DNA of 64,000 bases, taken from contig NZ_BCRS01000003.1 in the NCBI RefSeq assembly GCF_001552715.1, positions 1-64,000 on the forward strand, given 5' to 3'. Each line of letters starts with the position of its first letter. Positions within the stretch are counted from its first letter, which is position 1. Positions 44,067 through 52,790 of the stretch are shown in pieces. Under the pieces are notes generated by a model, which was not told where the DNA came from, made no database searches, and worked only from the letters and a program-made list of their open reading frames with translations. The stretch is from Mycolicibacterium vaccae NBRC 14118 = CIP 105934 (lineage in GTDB: Bacteria; Actinomycetota; Actinomycetes; Mycobacteriales; Mycobacteriaceae). The position numbers and the translations under genes are program-made.

Positions 44067-45353
44067 ATGCCCGGCCCGAACTCATGTCCGATCAGCCCCG
44101 ACTTCGACTTCCTCGACGCGACCTTGAACCTTGAGCGTCTGCCGGTCGAGGAACTCGCCGAACTGCGCAAGTCCGAGCCTATCCACTGGGTCGATGTGCC
44201 CGGCGGAACGGGCGGTTTCGGTGACAAGGGCTACTGGCTCGTCACCAAGCACGCCGACGTCAAGGAGGTGTCCAAGCGCAACGACATCTTCGGCAGCTCC
44301 CCCGACGGGGCGATCCCGGTCTGGCCGCAGGACATGACCCGTGACGCGATCGACCTGCAGAAGGCCGTCCTGCTGAACATGGACGCCCCGCAGCACACCC
44401 GTCTCCGCAAGATCATCTCGCGTGGATTCACCCCACGCGCCGTCGGACGGCTCGAAGAAGAACTGCGCCAGCGCGCGCAGAAGATCGCCGAGACCGCAGC
44501 TTCCGAGGGTTCCGGCGACTTCGTCGAGCAGGTGTCCTGCGAGCTGCCGCTGCAGGCCATCGCCGAATTGCTCGGCGTCCCGCAGGACGATCGCGACAAG
44601 CTCTTCCGCTGGTCCAACGAGATGACTGCGGGCGAGGATCCGGAGTACGCCGACGTCGATCCGGCGATGTCCTCGTTCGAGCTGATCACCTACGCGATGA
44701 AGATGGCCGAGGAGCGGGCCGCCAACCCGACCGAAGACATCGTCACCAAGCTGATCGAGGCCGACATCGACGGTGAGAAGCTCTCCGACGACGAGTTCGG
44801 CTTCTTCGTGGTGATGCTCGCGGTGGCCGGCAACGAGACCACCCGTAACTCGATCACCCACGGCATGATCGCGTTCGCGCAGAACCCCGACCAGTGGGAG
44901 CTGTACAAGAAGGAACGCCCCGAGACCGCCGCCGACGAGATCGTCCGGTGGGCCACCCCGGTGTCGGCCTTCCAGCGCACGGCCCTCGAAGACACCGAGC
45001 TCGGTGGCGTGCAGATCAAGAAGGGCGAGCGCGTCGTCATGTCGTACCGCTCGGCCAACTTCGACGACGAGGTCTTCGAGGACCCCGAAAAGTTCGACAT
45101 CCTGCGTAACCCCAACCCACACGTCGGATTCGGTGGGACGGGTGCGCACTACTGCATCGGCGCGAACCTGGCCAAGATGACCATCAACCTCATCTTCAAC
45201 GCCGTCGCCGACCACATGCCCGATCTCAAACCCATCGGTGAGCCCGAGCGGCTGAAGTCCGGCTGGCTCAACGGAATCAAGCACTGGCAGGTCGACTACA
45301 CCGGCGCCGGCGAGCCGGCCAATGCACCCAGTGGATGTCCGGTCTCTCAGTAG
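44067..45353 (+). CDS. cyp125: Steroid C26/C27 monooxygenase CYP125
   Basis: The 428-residue cytochrome P450 is homologous to Rv3545c, which hydroxylates and further oxidises the terminal methyl of cholesterol to start side-chain breakdown. The I-helix reads VAGNETTRNS (about 253-262), the ExxR-containing ERPETAADEIVRWATP is at about 285-300, and the heme loop is FGGTGAHYCIGANLA with the cysteine ligand at about 363. GAGGAG precedes the ATG. It is first in the KstR-controlled operon cyp125-fadE28-fadE29-chsH2-chsH1-ltp2 (igr operon). Confidence 0.96.
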   Translation: MPGPNSCPISPDFDFLDATLNLERLPVEELAELRKSEPIHWVDVPGGTGGFGDKGYWLVTKHADVKEVSKRNDIFGSSPDGAIPVWPQDMTRDAIDLQKAVLLNMDAPQHTRLRKIISRGFTPRAVGRLEEELRQRAQKIAETAASEGSGDFVEQVSCELPLQAIAELLGVPQDDRDKLFRWSNEMTAGEDPEYADVDPAMSSFELITYAMKMAEERAANPTEDIVTKLIEADIDGEKLSDDEFGFFVVMLAVAGNETTRNSITHGMIAFAQNPDQWELYKKERPETAADEIVRWATPVSAFQRTALEDTELGGVQIKKGERVVMSYRSANFDDEVFEDPEKFDILRNPNPHVGFGGTGAHYCIGANLAKMTINLIFNAVADHMPDLKPIGEPERLKSGWLNGIKHWQVDYTGAGEPANAPSGCPVSQ

Positions 45354-45378
45354 GCACGAAGACTCAAGGAGGAGTCGG

Positions 45379-46407
45379 GTGGATTTCAGTCCAGACGAGG
45401 GGCAGCAGGCTGTCGCGGATGTGGTCACTTCGGTGCTCGAGCGCGACAACACCTGGGAGGCCCTGGTTTCCGGTGGTGTGACGGCGCTCGGCGTTCCCGA
45501 GCGGCTCGGCGGCGACGGCGTCGGCCTCGCCGAGATCGCGACCGCGCTGACCGAGATCGGCAGGCACGGCACGATCAGTCCGGCGCTCGCCACGCTCGGG
45601 ACGACAGCGGTGCTGCTCGATCTCGCCTCGGACCCTCAGCAGGACCGCTACCTGGCCGGTGTCGCGAAGGGCTCGGTCCTCACGGCGGCGCTCAACGAGC
45701 CCGGCGCGCAGCTGCCGGATCGGCCCGCCGTCACGCTGGCTGCGGGCAAGCTCAACGGCGTCAAGACCGCGGTCGGCTATGCCGCACAGGCTGATTGGAT
45801 CCTGGTGACCGCCGACGGCGGTGTCGCGATGGTGCCGGGCGACGCCGCCGGTCTGACGGTGACCAAGACGCCGACATCCAACGGCTCGGATGAGTACGTG
45901 CTGACCTTCACCGACGTCGCTGTCGCCGACGACGACGTGCTCGACAGGGCGACCGCACACCGGGTGAACCAGCTGGCGCTGGCTGCAGTCGGCGCGTTCG
46001 CCGCCGGTCTGGTCGCCGGAGCCCTGCGGCTGACCGCCGACTACGTTGCCACCCGCGAACAGTTCGGCAGGCCGCTGTCGACGTTCCAGACCGTCGCCGC
46101 CCAACTCTCGGAGGTCTACATCGCCTCGCGGACGATCTCGCTGTTGTCCACCTCGGTGATGTGGCGGCTGAGCGAGGGGCTCGACGCCGAGGAGGACCTG
46201 ACGGTTCTGGGGTTCTGGCTGACCTCCCAGGCGCCACCGGCAATGCGGCTCTGTCATCACCTGCACGGAGGTATGGGGATGGACATCACCTACCCGATGG
46301 ACCGCTACTACTCGTCGATCAAAGACGTGACCCGGCTGCTGGGCGGCCCTTCGCACCGTCTCGATCTGGTGGGGGCCGGTCTGGGCGAGCGAAGCGACGG
46401 GAAATAA
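45379..46407 (+). CDS. fadE28: Acyl-CoA dehydrogenase subunit FadE28 (ChsE1)
   Basis: The 342-residue ACAD-like subunit is homologous to Rv3544c. With FadE29 it forms the alpha2beta2 ChsE1-ChsE2 enzyme, which dehydrogenates the isopropionyl side chain of 3-oxo-4-pregnene-20-carboxyl-CoA. Visible: REQFGRPLSTFQTVAAQLSE (about 234-253) and CHHLHGGMGMDITYPMDRY (about 293-311). I chose the GTG at 45379 since AGGAGGAG lies 5 bases upstream; the frame is open 57 bp further. It is separated by one base from fadE29. Confidence 0.93.
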   Translation: MDFSPDEGQQAVADVVTSVLERDNTWEALVSGGVTALGVPERLGGDGVGLAEIATALTEIGRHGTISPALATLGTTAVLLDLASDPQQDRYLAGVAKGSVLTAALNEPGAQLPDRPAVTLAAGKLNGVKTAVGYAAQADWILVTADGGVAMVPGDAAGLTVTKTPTSNGSDEYVLTFTDVAVADDDVLDRATAHRVNQLALAAVGAFAAGLVAGALRLTADYVATREQFGRPLSTFQTVAAQLSEVYIASRTISLLSTSVMWRLSEGLDAEEDLTVLGFWLTSQAPPAMRLCHHLHGGMGMDITYPMDRYYSSIKDVTRLLGGPSHRLDLVGAGLGERSDGK

Positions 46408-46408
46408 G

Positions 46409-47572
46409 ATGTACATCGAACTGACACCGGAACAGCGGAAGCTGCAAGCCGAACTGCGGGAATACTTTTCGACACTCATCACCCCCGATGAGGCCGCCGC
46501 GATGGAGTCCGACCGGCACAACGAGGCATACCGCGCGGTGATCAAGCGGATGGGCTCGGACGGCAAGCTCGGAGTGGGCTGGCCGAAGGAGTACGGCGGC
46601 CTGGGTTTCGGTCCCGTGGAGCAGCAGATCTTCGTCAACGAGGCCAACCGTGCCGACGTGCCGCTGCCGATGGTGACCCTGCAGACCGTGGGGCCGACGC
46701 TGCAGGTGCACGGCACCGAGGAGCAGAAGAAGAAGTTCCTTCCCGGAATCCTCTCGGGTGATGTGCATTTCGCGATCGGTTACTCCGAGCCGGAGGCGGG
46801 AACCGATCTGGCCTCGCTGCGGACCACCGCCGTCAGGCATGGCGATGAATACGTCGTCAACGGCCAGAAGATGTGGACCACCGGCGCCCACGACGCCGAT
46901 TACATCTGGCTGGCATGCCGTACCGATCCTGAGGCGGCCAAGCACAAGGGCATCTCGATCCTGATCGTGGACACCAAGGACCCGGGTTACTCGTGGACCC
47001 CGATCATCCTGTCCGACGGGGCACACCACACCAACGCGTCGTACTACAACGACGTGCGGGTGCCCGCCGACATGCTCGTCGGTGAAGAGAACGGTGGGTG
47101 GAGGCTGATCACCACCCAGCTCAACCACGAGCGGGTGGGTCTCGGCCCCGCCGGGCGGATCGCCGGGATCTACGACCAGGTGCACGCGTGGGCGGCCAAG
47201 CCCGGCTCGGACGGGGTGACCCCGATCGAGCACGACGACGTCAAGCGGTTACTCGGCCAGATCAAGGCGATCTGGCGGGTCAACGAATTGCTCAACTGGC
47301 AGGTCGCGGCATCGGGAGAGACCATCGCGGTCGCGGATGCAGCTGCCACCAAGGTCTTTTCGACCGAACGCATCCAGGAAGTCGGCCGGCTGGCCGAGGA
47401 GATCGTCGGCAGGTACGGCAACCCGGCGGACCAGGCTACCGCCGAGTTGTTGGACTGGCTGGACAAGATGACCAAGCGCAACCTGGTCATCACGTTCGGT
47501 GGCGGGGTCAACGAGGTGATGCGTGAGATGATCGCGGCGTCGGGGCTGAAGGTCCCGCGGGTTCCCCGATGA
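46409..47572 (+). CDS. fadE29: Acyl-CoA dehydrogenase subunit FadE29 (ChsE2)
   Basis: The 387-residue partner of FadE28 is homologous to Rv3543c. It shows the ACAD signature IGYSEPEAGTDLASLRTTAV (about 121-140), NGQKMWTTGAHDADY (about 151-165) and a C-terminal ITFGGGVNEVMREMIA. It starts one base after the fadE28 stop and overlaps chsH2 by four bases. The pair ChsE1-ChsE2 is obligate in M. tuberculosis, and close packing here fits balanced synthesis. Confidence 0.94.
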   Translation: MYIELTPEQRKLQAELREYFSTLITPDEAAAMESDRHNEAYRAVIKRMGSDGKLGVGWPKEYGGLGFGPVEQQIFVNEANRADVPLPMVTLQTVGPTLQVHGTEEQKKKFLPGILSGDVHFAIGYSEPEAGTDLASLRTTAVRHGDEYVVNGQKMWTTGAHDADYIWLACRTDPEAAKHKGISILIVDTKDPGYSWTPIILSDGAHHTNASYYNDVRVPADMLVGEENGGWRLITTQLNHERVGLGPAGRIAGIYDQVHAWAAKPGSDGVTPIEHDDVKRLLGQIKAIWRVNELLNWQVAASGETIAVADAAATKVFSTERIQEVGRLAEEIVGRYGNPADQATAELLDWLDKMTKRNLVITFGGGVNEVMREMIAASGLKVPRVPR

Positions 47573-48543
47573 GCGCAGAGTTGCAGGCCGGTATCGACGA
47601 GATCAAGGCGACGGGGAAGAGCGAACCGCGCACGGGTCGGGATCCGGTGAACCAGGCGATGATCCACCACTGGGTCGACGCCATCGGTGACAAGAACCCG
47701 ATCTATGTCGATGAGGAATCCGCCAGGGCCGCAGGACATCCCGGTATTGTGGCGCCGCCGGCGATGATCCAGGTGTGGACGATGGGCGGGCTCGGTCAGG
47801 GCCGCTCCGACGACGATCCGTTGTCGAAGATGATGCAGCTCTTCGACAACGCCGGCTTTGTCGGCGTGGTCGCCACGAACTGCGAGCAGACTTACCACCG
47901 GTACGTGCAGCCGGGGGAGGAACTGACCATCCATGCCGACATCACCGACGTGGTGGGCCCCAAGCAGACCGCCCTCGGTGAGGGCTACTTCATCAATCAG
48001 CTCATCACCTGGACGGTCGCCGGCGGGGAGCCGGTGGCCGAGATGAACTGGCGCATCATGAAGTTCAGGCCACGGGAGGCCGCTGCGGAGAACAATCCGG
48101 CGGTGCCGGAGGACCTCGATCCGGACAAGCTCATGAGGCCGGCCGCGTCGAGGGACACCCGGTTCTTCTGGGAGGGTGTCGCCGCCCACGAGCTGCGCAT
48201 CCAACGTCGTCCCGACGGGACGCTGCAGCACCCGCCGGTGCCCGCGCTATGGCAGCCCGCCGATCATGTCCCCGTCGCTTCGGCCGACTATGTCGTGTCC
48301 TCGGGCAACGGCACGGTGTACAGCTTCGTCGTCCACCATGCGCCGAAGGTGCCCGGCCGCAGCCTGCCGTTCGTGATCGCCCTCGTAGAACTGGAGGAGG
48401 GCGTACGGATGCTCGGAGAGCTGCGCGGAATCGAGCCCAGCGAAGTGCAGATCGGAATGCCCGTGCGCGCAACATATATCGATTTCCCAGACAGCGAGGT
48501 CAGCCCCGCCTGGACGCTGTACGCGTGGGAGCCGGTCCGGTGA
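47569..48543 (+). CDS. chsH2: Steroid enoyl-CoA hydratase subunit ChsH2 (MaoC + DUF35)
   Basis: The 324-residue protein is homologous to Rv3542c. The N-terminal MaoC-like hotdog (about 20-165) contains VDAIGDKNPIYVDEESARAAG and PPAMIQVWTM. The C-terminal DUF35 OB-fold (about 200-320) contains RPDGTLQHPPVPALW and MLGELRGIEPSEVQIGMPV. The DUF35 zinc-ribbon cysteines are absent, as expected for this group. It pairs with ChsH1 as hydratase, and through DUF35 with Ltp2 as aldolase. It overlaps chsH1 by GTGA. Confidence 0.94.
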   Translation: MSAELQAGIDEIKATGKSEPRTGRDPVNQAMIHHWVDAIGDKNPIYVDEESARAAGHPGIVAPPAMIQVWTMGGLGQGRSDDDPLSKMMQLFDNAGFVGVVATNCEQTYHRYVQPGEELTIHADITDVVGPKQTALGEGYFINQLITWTVAGGEPVAEMNWRIMKFRPREAAAENNPAVPEDLDPDKLMRPAASRDTRFFWEGVAAHELRIQRRPDGTLQHPPVPALWQPADHVPVASADYVVSSGNGTVYSFVVHHAPKVPGRSLPFVIALVELEEGVRMLGELRGIEPSEVQIGMPVRATYIDFPDSEVSPAWTLYAWEPVR

Positions 48544-48941
48544 CCGCGCCTACCCTGGAGGTCGGTGCCACGCTGCCCGAGCTGAAGATCTACGGCGACC
48601 CGACGTTCATCGTCTCCACGGCCATCGCGACCCGCGACTACCAGGACGTGCACCACGACCGGGACAAGGCCCAGGCCAAGGGTTCCAAGGACATCTTCGT
48701 CAACATCCTGACCGACACCGGCCTGGTGCAGCGCTACCTCACCGACTGGGCCGGACCGTCGGCGCGGATCAAGTCGATCGGGCTGCGCCTCGGCGTGCCG
48801 TGGTACGCCTACGACACCATCACCTTCACCGGTGAGGTCACCGCCGTCGACGACGGGGTCGCCACCGTGAAGGTGGTCGGCGCCAACAGTCTGGGCAACC
48901 ACGTTATCGCCACGGCGACACTCGATTTGGGGGACCACTGA
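48540..48941 (+). CDS. chsH1: Steroid enoyl-CoA hydratase subunit ChsH1 (MaoC-like)
   Basis: The 133-residue single-hotdog MaoC protein is homologous to Rv3541c. The hydratase-2 motif is seen in YQDVHHDRDKAQAKGSKDIF (catalytic Asp/His neighbourhood, about 35-54) and TDTGLVQRYLTDWAGP. The GTG overlaps the chsH2 stop (GTGA) and the TGA overlaps the ltp2 ATG (TGATG). The start is thus well fixed, although the open frame extends 290 bp upstream within chsH2. Confidence 0.94.
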   Translation: MTAPTLEVGATLPELKIYGDPTFIVSTAIATRDYQDVHHDRDKAQAKGSKDIFVNILTDTGLVQRYLTDWAGPSARIKSIGLRLGVPWYAYDTITFTGEVTAVDDGVATVKVVGANSLGNHVIATATLDLGDH

Positions 48942-50098
48942 TGCTCTCCGGGAAAGCCGCGATCGCCGGTATCGGAGCGACCGACTTCTCCAAGAACTCG
49001 GGCCGCAGTGAGCTGCGGCTCGCTGCCGAAGCGGTGCTCGACGCGCTGGACGACGCCGGCTTGGCGCCGGCGGATGTCGACGGTCTCGTGACGTTCACCA
49101 TGGACTCGAACCTGGAGACGGCCGTGGCCCGTTCCACCGGGATCGGGGACCTGAAGTTCTTCAGCCAGATCGGGTACGGCGGCGGAGCGGCGGCCGCGAC
49201 CGTGCAGCAGGCGGCCCTGGCGGTCGCGACCGGCGTGGCCGAGGTGGTCGTCGCCTACCGGGCCTTCAATGAGCGGTCCGAACACCGTTTCGGTCAGGTG
49301 ATGACAGGTCTGACGGTCAACGCCGACTCCCGCGGTGTCGAGTACAGCTGGTCCTACCCGCACGGGCTGAGCACGCCGGCCGCGTCGGTGGCGATGATCG
49401 CCCAGCGCTACATGCATGAGTACGGCGCGACCAGCGCCGACTTCGGGGTGATCGCGGTGGCCGACCGTAAGCACGCGGCGAAGAACCCGAACGCGTACTT
49501 CTACGAGAAGCCGATCACCATCGAGGACCACCAGAACTCCCGGTGGATCGCCGAACCGCTGCGGCTGCTGGACTGCTGTCAGGAGACCGACGGCGGCGTG
49601 GCCATCGTGGTCACGACCCCGGAACGGGCCAGGGACCTCAGGCACCGGCCCGCGATCATCGAGGCCGCCGCGCAGGGCGCGGGTGCAGATCAGTTCACCA
49701 TGTACTCGTACTACCGCGAGGAACTCGGCCTCCCCGAGATGGGACTGGTCGGCCGCCAGCTGTGGGAGCAGAGCGGTTTGTCGCCCGCCGACATCCAGAC
49801 GGCGGTCCTTTACGACCACTTCACGCCATACACCCTCATCCAGCTCGAGGAGCTCGGATTCTGCGGCAAGGGCGAAGCCAAGGACTTCATCGCCGACGGC
49901 GCGATCGAGATCGGCGGCAAGCTTCCGATCAACACTCACGGCGGCCAGCTCGGTGAGGCCTACATTCACGGCATGAACGGCATCGCCGAGGGTGTCCGCC
50001 AACTGCGCGGCACGTCGGTGAACCAGGTGCCCGACGTCGAGCATGTGCTGGTCACGGCTGGCACCGGGGTGCCGACGTCCGGGCTCATTCTGGGCTGA
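48941..50098 (+). CDS. ltp2: Retro-aldolase Ltp2 (thiolase-like)
   Basis: The 385-residue thiolase-fold lipid-transfer-like protein is homologous to Rv3540c. With the ChsH2 DUF35 domain it cleaves 17-hydroxy-3-oxo-4-pregnene-20-carboxyl-CoA to androstenedione and propionyl-CoA. It lacks the nucleophilic cysteine of thiolases. Visible: GIGATDFSKNSGRSE, GGGAAAATVQQAALAVATG, YDHFTPYTLIQLEELGF (aromatic active-site region) and NTHGGQLGEAYIHGMNG. It ends the igr operon; the following 400 bp lack genes. Confidence 0.94.
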   Translation: MLSGKAAIAGIGATDFSKNSGRSELRLAAEAVLDALDDAGLAPADVDGLVTFTMDSNLETAVARSTGIGDLKFFSQIGYGGGAAAATVQQAALAVATGVAEVVVAYRAFNERSEHRFGQVMTGLTVNADSRGVEYSWSYPHGLSTPAASVAMIAQRYMHEYGATSADFGVIAVADRKHAAKNPNAYFYEKPITIEDHQNSRWIAEPLRLLDCCQETDGGVAIVVTTPERARDLRHRPAIIEAAAQGAGADQFTMYSYYREELGLPEMGLVGRQLWEQSGLSPADIQTAVLYDHFTPYTLIQLEELGFCGKGEAKDFIADGAIEIGGKLPINTHGGQLGEAYIHGMNGIAEGVRQLRGTSVNQVPDVEHVLVTAGTGVPTSGLILG

Positions 50099-50517
50099 CG
50101 CCGTTGCTCAGCAAACTCAGACGCCGCCTTATCGGGGGATCGTCGGGTTGGGGGTCCGGATATCGGGGTGGCCTGCCTCCGACCGGTTGCCTATCAAACT
50201 GCGGCGAGGGAGATTGGGGCTGATGACCAGTTTGTTCAATGCTGAACGCCCCACCTCGGACAACCTCGTTAGTTTGCCATAGGCTTAGCGCACCGCATAT
50301 TTGACATCGCGAGGATTACCGATTCGGGCCGTATCGTGCGCTTGACGGCATTTCTAGCAAACACGCATAATTGTCTTTACCGTCAGCGGGGGTCGTCTGG
50401 ATTCTGTGTGAAGCCGGTCTGCGGCGCGGTATCGGTCGTTCGTTGGGAAGGGATTCCCGTTGAGTGAGCTGTCCGCCTCCCCCCGGTGCGCATGTCCATA
50501 CAGAGCGGGGTCGGGCG
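50099..50517. promoter_or_regulatory. Gene-free region with candidate promoter for the first LuxR-type gene
   Basis: No convincing gene is seen on either strand. The second half is AT-richer than its surroundings and contains a SigA-like promoter: TTGACG (50342-50347), 18 bp, CATAAT (50366-50371), which would give a leader of about 140 nt before the ATG at 50518. A further TTGACA occurs near 50303. This is the border between the igr operon and EPS block 3. The block-3 signature (CCATnTAC/GATAGT) is not present here. Confidence 0.4.
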
Positions 50518-51417
50518 ATGGGGCAGATAGGGCAGTGGGCTGACACAGTCGGAAGTTCCGGCGAGACGCGGCACAGCGCGGCCATCGCGCGGTACAGACT
50601 GACAGAAGCGATCGCCGGAAATGTGTGCCCGGCAGACCATGTCTCCGCGAGAGCGGAGCCAGCAGCCGTGTCGGGGTTCGGCCGGCCGGCCGCTCTCGAC
50701 GAGGGCCGCGTAACCCTGGCGGGGGCGCAGCTTGTGGTGGTCGACGACTCCACCCTTCAACGAGAAAACCTGGCGACCCTGTTACGCGAACGCGGCGCCG
50801 ATCGCGTTGCGGTCGCGTGGGATCTCCCATCGGCTCTCGCCGCGATGACAGAGACCGGCACCCCGGTGGTACTGCTCAGCGTCACCACACGCGACAGCCA
50901 GGCGCTGCTCTGCGCCGTACGGAAAGCCCATCCCCTGACCAAAGTGGTGGCGGTATGTGTCGCGGAGGACGACGAGGCGGGGATCATCGTGTGTGCAGAG
51001 GCAGGTGTGGCCGGGTATCACCTCCGGTCCGACTCCCTCGACGAACTACTCGCCGTGATCGCCCGCGTCGCCGGTGGGCAGCCGGCCTGCCCGCCGAGAA
51101 TCTCGGCAGTTCTCATGCGACGACTGTCGACAATGGCGTCGCAGCGGTCCGGTCGGGCGGATCTGGATCTGACGGTACGAGAGCAGGAGATCCTGCGGAT
51201 GCTCGAGCAGGGTCTGAGCAACCGTGAGATCGCGCACGAGTTGTGCATCGCCCTGCACACCGTGAAGAACCACGTCCACAGCGTGCTGGGCAAGCTCGGT
51301 GTCCGGTCACGAGCAGAGGCCGCGGCGCACTTCCGCGCCGCGAGATCGACCCCAACCGGGGCGGGAACTAGGCAAGGTTCAGAAGCGAAAATCGCTCCAT
51401 CGGTCCATATACGTTGA
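50518..51417 (+). CDS. LuxR/NarL-type regulator with degenerate receiver, paralogue 1
   Basis: The 299-residue protein has an unstructured N-terminus (1-65), a receiver-like domain (about 70-190) and a LuxR helix-turn-helix (about 215-275, LTVREQEILRMLEQGLSNRE and LHTVKNHVHSVLGKLGV). The receiver keeps the acidic pair (DD 76-77) but has Ser121 where NarL-type proteins have the phospho-acceptor Asp (VVLLSVTT). It also has Arg170 in place of the conserved Lys. Classical phosphorylation is therefore unlikely. The start could also be the GTG at 50464. It is the first of three paralogues in EPS block 3. Confidence 0.8.
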   Translation: MGQIGQWADTVGSSGETRHSAAIARYRLTEAIAGNVCPADHVSARAEPAAVSGFGRPAALDEGRVTLAGAQLVVVDDSTLQRENLATLLRERGADRVAVAWDLPSALAAMTETGTPVVLLSVTTRDSQALLCAVRKAHPLTKVVAVCVAEDDEAGIIVCAEAGVAGYHLRSDSLDELLAVIARVAGGQPACPPRISAVLMRRLSTMASQRSGRADLDLTVREQEILRMLEQGLSNREIAHELCIALHTVKNHVHSVLGKLGVRSRAEAAAHFRAARSTPTGAGTRQGSEAKIAPSVHIR

Positions 51418-51437
51418 GCCGCGGGACGGTTGATAGT
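51389..51437 (+). promoter_or_regulatory. Block-3 promoter signature, copy A (before the proline-rich gene)
   Basis: AAATCGCTC (51389-51397), GG-T-CCATATAC (CCAT box 51405-51412), 19 bp, then GATAGT (51432-51437). The same arrangement occurs at 54530 and 62439, and in reduced form at 53521. The GATAGT is about 95 nt before the ATG at 51532. I read it as an activator site over the -35 region plus a -10. Confidence 0.65.
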
Positions 51438-51531
51438 GGAAGAGTCACGGATGAGATGGCGCGGGCCGTGTGATCACGCGCCAGTTGGCTGACGCCTTCG
51501 TCTCCACCGCGGTCGATCAGGAGGGGATCAT

Positions 51532-52761
51532 ATGTCGGATCGACGAAATTCGTTCGCCTGCGCGACACCGAAACACCCGGTGGGAAACCTGGTCAAACAA
51601 CAGTCTCGCGGCTCACGCGCGTTGATGGCCGCGGTCGTGGCAGGCGGACTGGCCTTCAGCGCCTCGCTGTATCCGACGCCCGACGAGGTGCCGATCTTCG
51701 GCCTCCTCGATATCCCCGCCATCAACCGCGCGCTCGGCCACCCAGTCCGGATGGATTCGCTAGCGGTCCAAAACGCCGTCAACGCCAACGAAGTCAGCAT
51801 CGGTGACTTGTTGCAGGTGGCCACCATCCTTGCGCAGTATCCGAACATCCTGCCGATGGACGCCTTGATGAGTATGCCGAACACGCCCGGACTGCGCGAG
51901 GTCCTGGAAGCGGCGGGCATGACGTCAGCGTCTGCCGATGTGGTCAGCTTCCACTCGGCCATGTTCGGCGGAGTCGGGGGTGGTGGGGGCGGTGGCGGAT
52001 CCGCCACGGTGATGCCCGGCATGCTGGCGAATTGGCTGGCCTACCTGAACTTCTGGTTGCACCAGCTGCCTGTCGAGATGCTGGGCGAAATCTCGGGCGC
52101 ATTGAGCAGAATGATGCCTGCGTTCGTGGACCCAGCGACCGTGCCACGATGGATGGCCTCGCTGGACGCAGTGACCGTGGTGTTGCCACCCGTATTCGTG
52201 CCGGCCCCGGTACCCGCCCTATCGGTCGCGCCGCCGCCGCCCGGTATACCGGGGCCGGTCACTCCTCACACGTTCGAGGCGCCGCCACCCCCACCGCCTC
52301 CACCGCCACCGCCTCCACCGCCACCGCCTCCGCCGCCTCCGCCGCCGCCGCCCACCGAGACATACACTCCGCCAACCTATTCGGAGATCCCCACGCCGAC
52401 GCCCACTGAAGTGCCGCCAAGTTACACGCCCGAACCAACCTTCCCGTCGTACGAGCCGACCATCCCTGCTGAACCGTCGGGTACACCAGAACCGAGTGAA
52501 GGGCCGGACTTCGAGGAAGAATCACCCGATCTCGATACCGGGGAGGGGGAGGCTGACAATCCATCTGGCGGACCATCGCAGGGCGGTGGTGGGCCGTCGT
52601 CCGGCCCGCCAGGAGGCGGCGGCGACGGCCCGCACGGCGGGAATGGCGGTGATCCGCCCAGCGATAACGGTGCCGGCAATGGTCCATCGAACGGCGGTGG
52701 CGGCGATTCGGGGTCCGAGGGGAACGGTAACTCGTCACCCGGCGATTCGCCGAGTGGTTGA
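51532..52761 (+). CDS. Proline-rich exported protein of unknown function
   Basis: The 409-residue protein has a membrane-seeking segment (ALMAAVVAGGLAFSASLY, about 30-47) that could be a signal anchor. A predicted folded part of about 150 residues follows (PIFGLLDIPAINRALGH, then helices), interrupted by a GGGGGGGG linker. Then comes an uninterrupted run of 24 prolines (codons 52282-52353), a Thr/Pro/Glu-rich stretch and a Gly/Ser/Asp/Asn-rich tail. I recognise no family. The layout suits a surface protein with a stiff spacer crossing the cell wall or EPS. GGAGGGG lies 5 bases before the ATG. It shares a transcript with the second LuxR-type gene, 29 bp downstream. Confidence 0.75.
   Translation: MSDRRNSFACATPKHPVGNLVKQQSRGSRALMAAVVAGGLAFSASLYPTPDEVPIFGLLDIPAINRALGHPVRMDSLAVQNAVNANEVSIGDLLQVATILAQYPNILPMDALMSMPNTPGLREVLEAAGMTSASADVVSFHSAMFGGVGGGGGGGGSATVMPGMLANWLAYLNFWLHQLPVEMLGEISGALSRMMPAFVDPATVPRWMASLDAVTVVLPPVFVPAPVPALSVAPPPPGIPGPVTPHTFEAPPPPPPPPPPPPPPPPPPPPPPPPTETYTPPTYSEIPTPTPTEVPPSYTPEPTFPSYEPTIPAEPSGTPEPSEGPDFEEESPDLDTGEGEADNPSGGPSQGGGGPSSGPPGGGGDGPHGGNGGDPPSDNGAGNGPSNGGGGDSGSEGNGNSSPGDSPSG
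52282..52353 (+). repeat. Polyproline codon tract (24 consecutive Pro codons)
   Basis: The 72 bp tract is made of CCA, CCG, CCT and CCC codons in short repeated blocks (such as CCACCGCCT). It is a slippage-prone low-complexity region, and its length may vary between strains. Ribosomes stall on such runs and need EF-P. Confidence 0.9.
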
Positions 52762-52790
52762 GCCGCCATGCTGTCCCGAACGTGGTGGGT

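Noticed and set aside
44082-45593. A 503-codon open frame on the minus strand
   Set aside because: It is antisense to cyp125, which has an intact heme-binding loop and I-helix.
50099-50463. Short frames in the gap after ltp2
   Set aside because: They lack start sites with ribosome signals, have no conserved-looking sequence and overlap a likely promoter.
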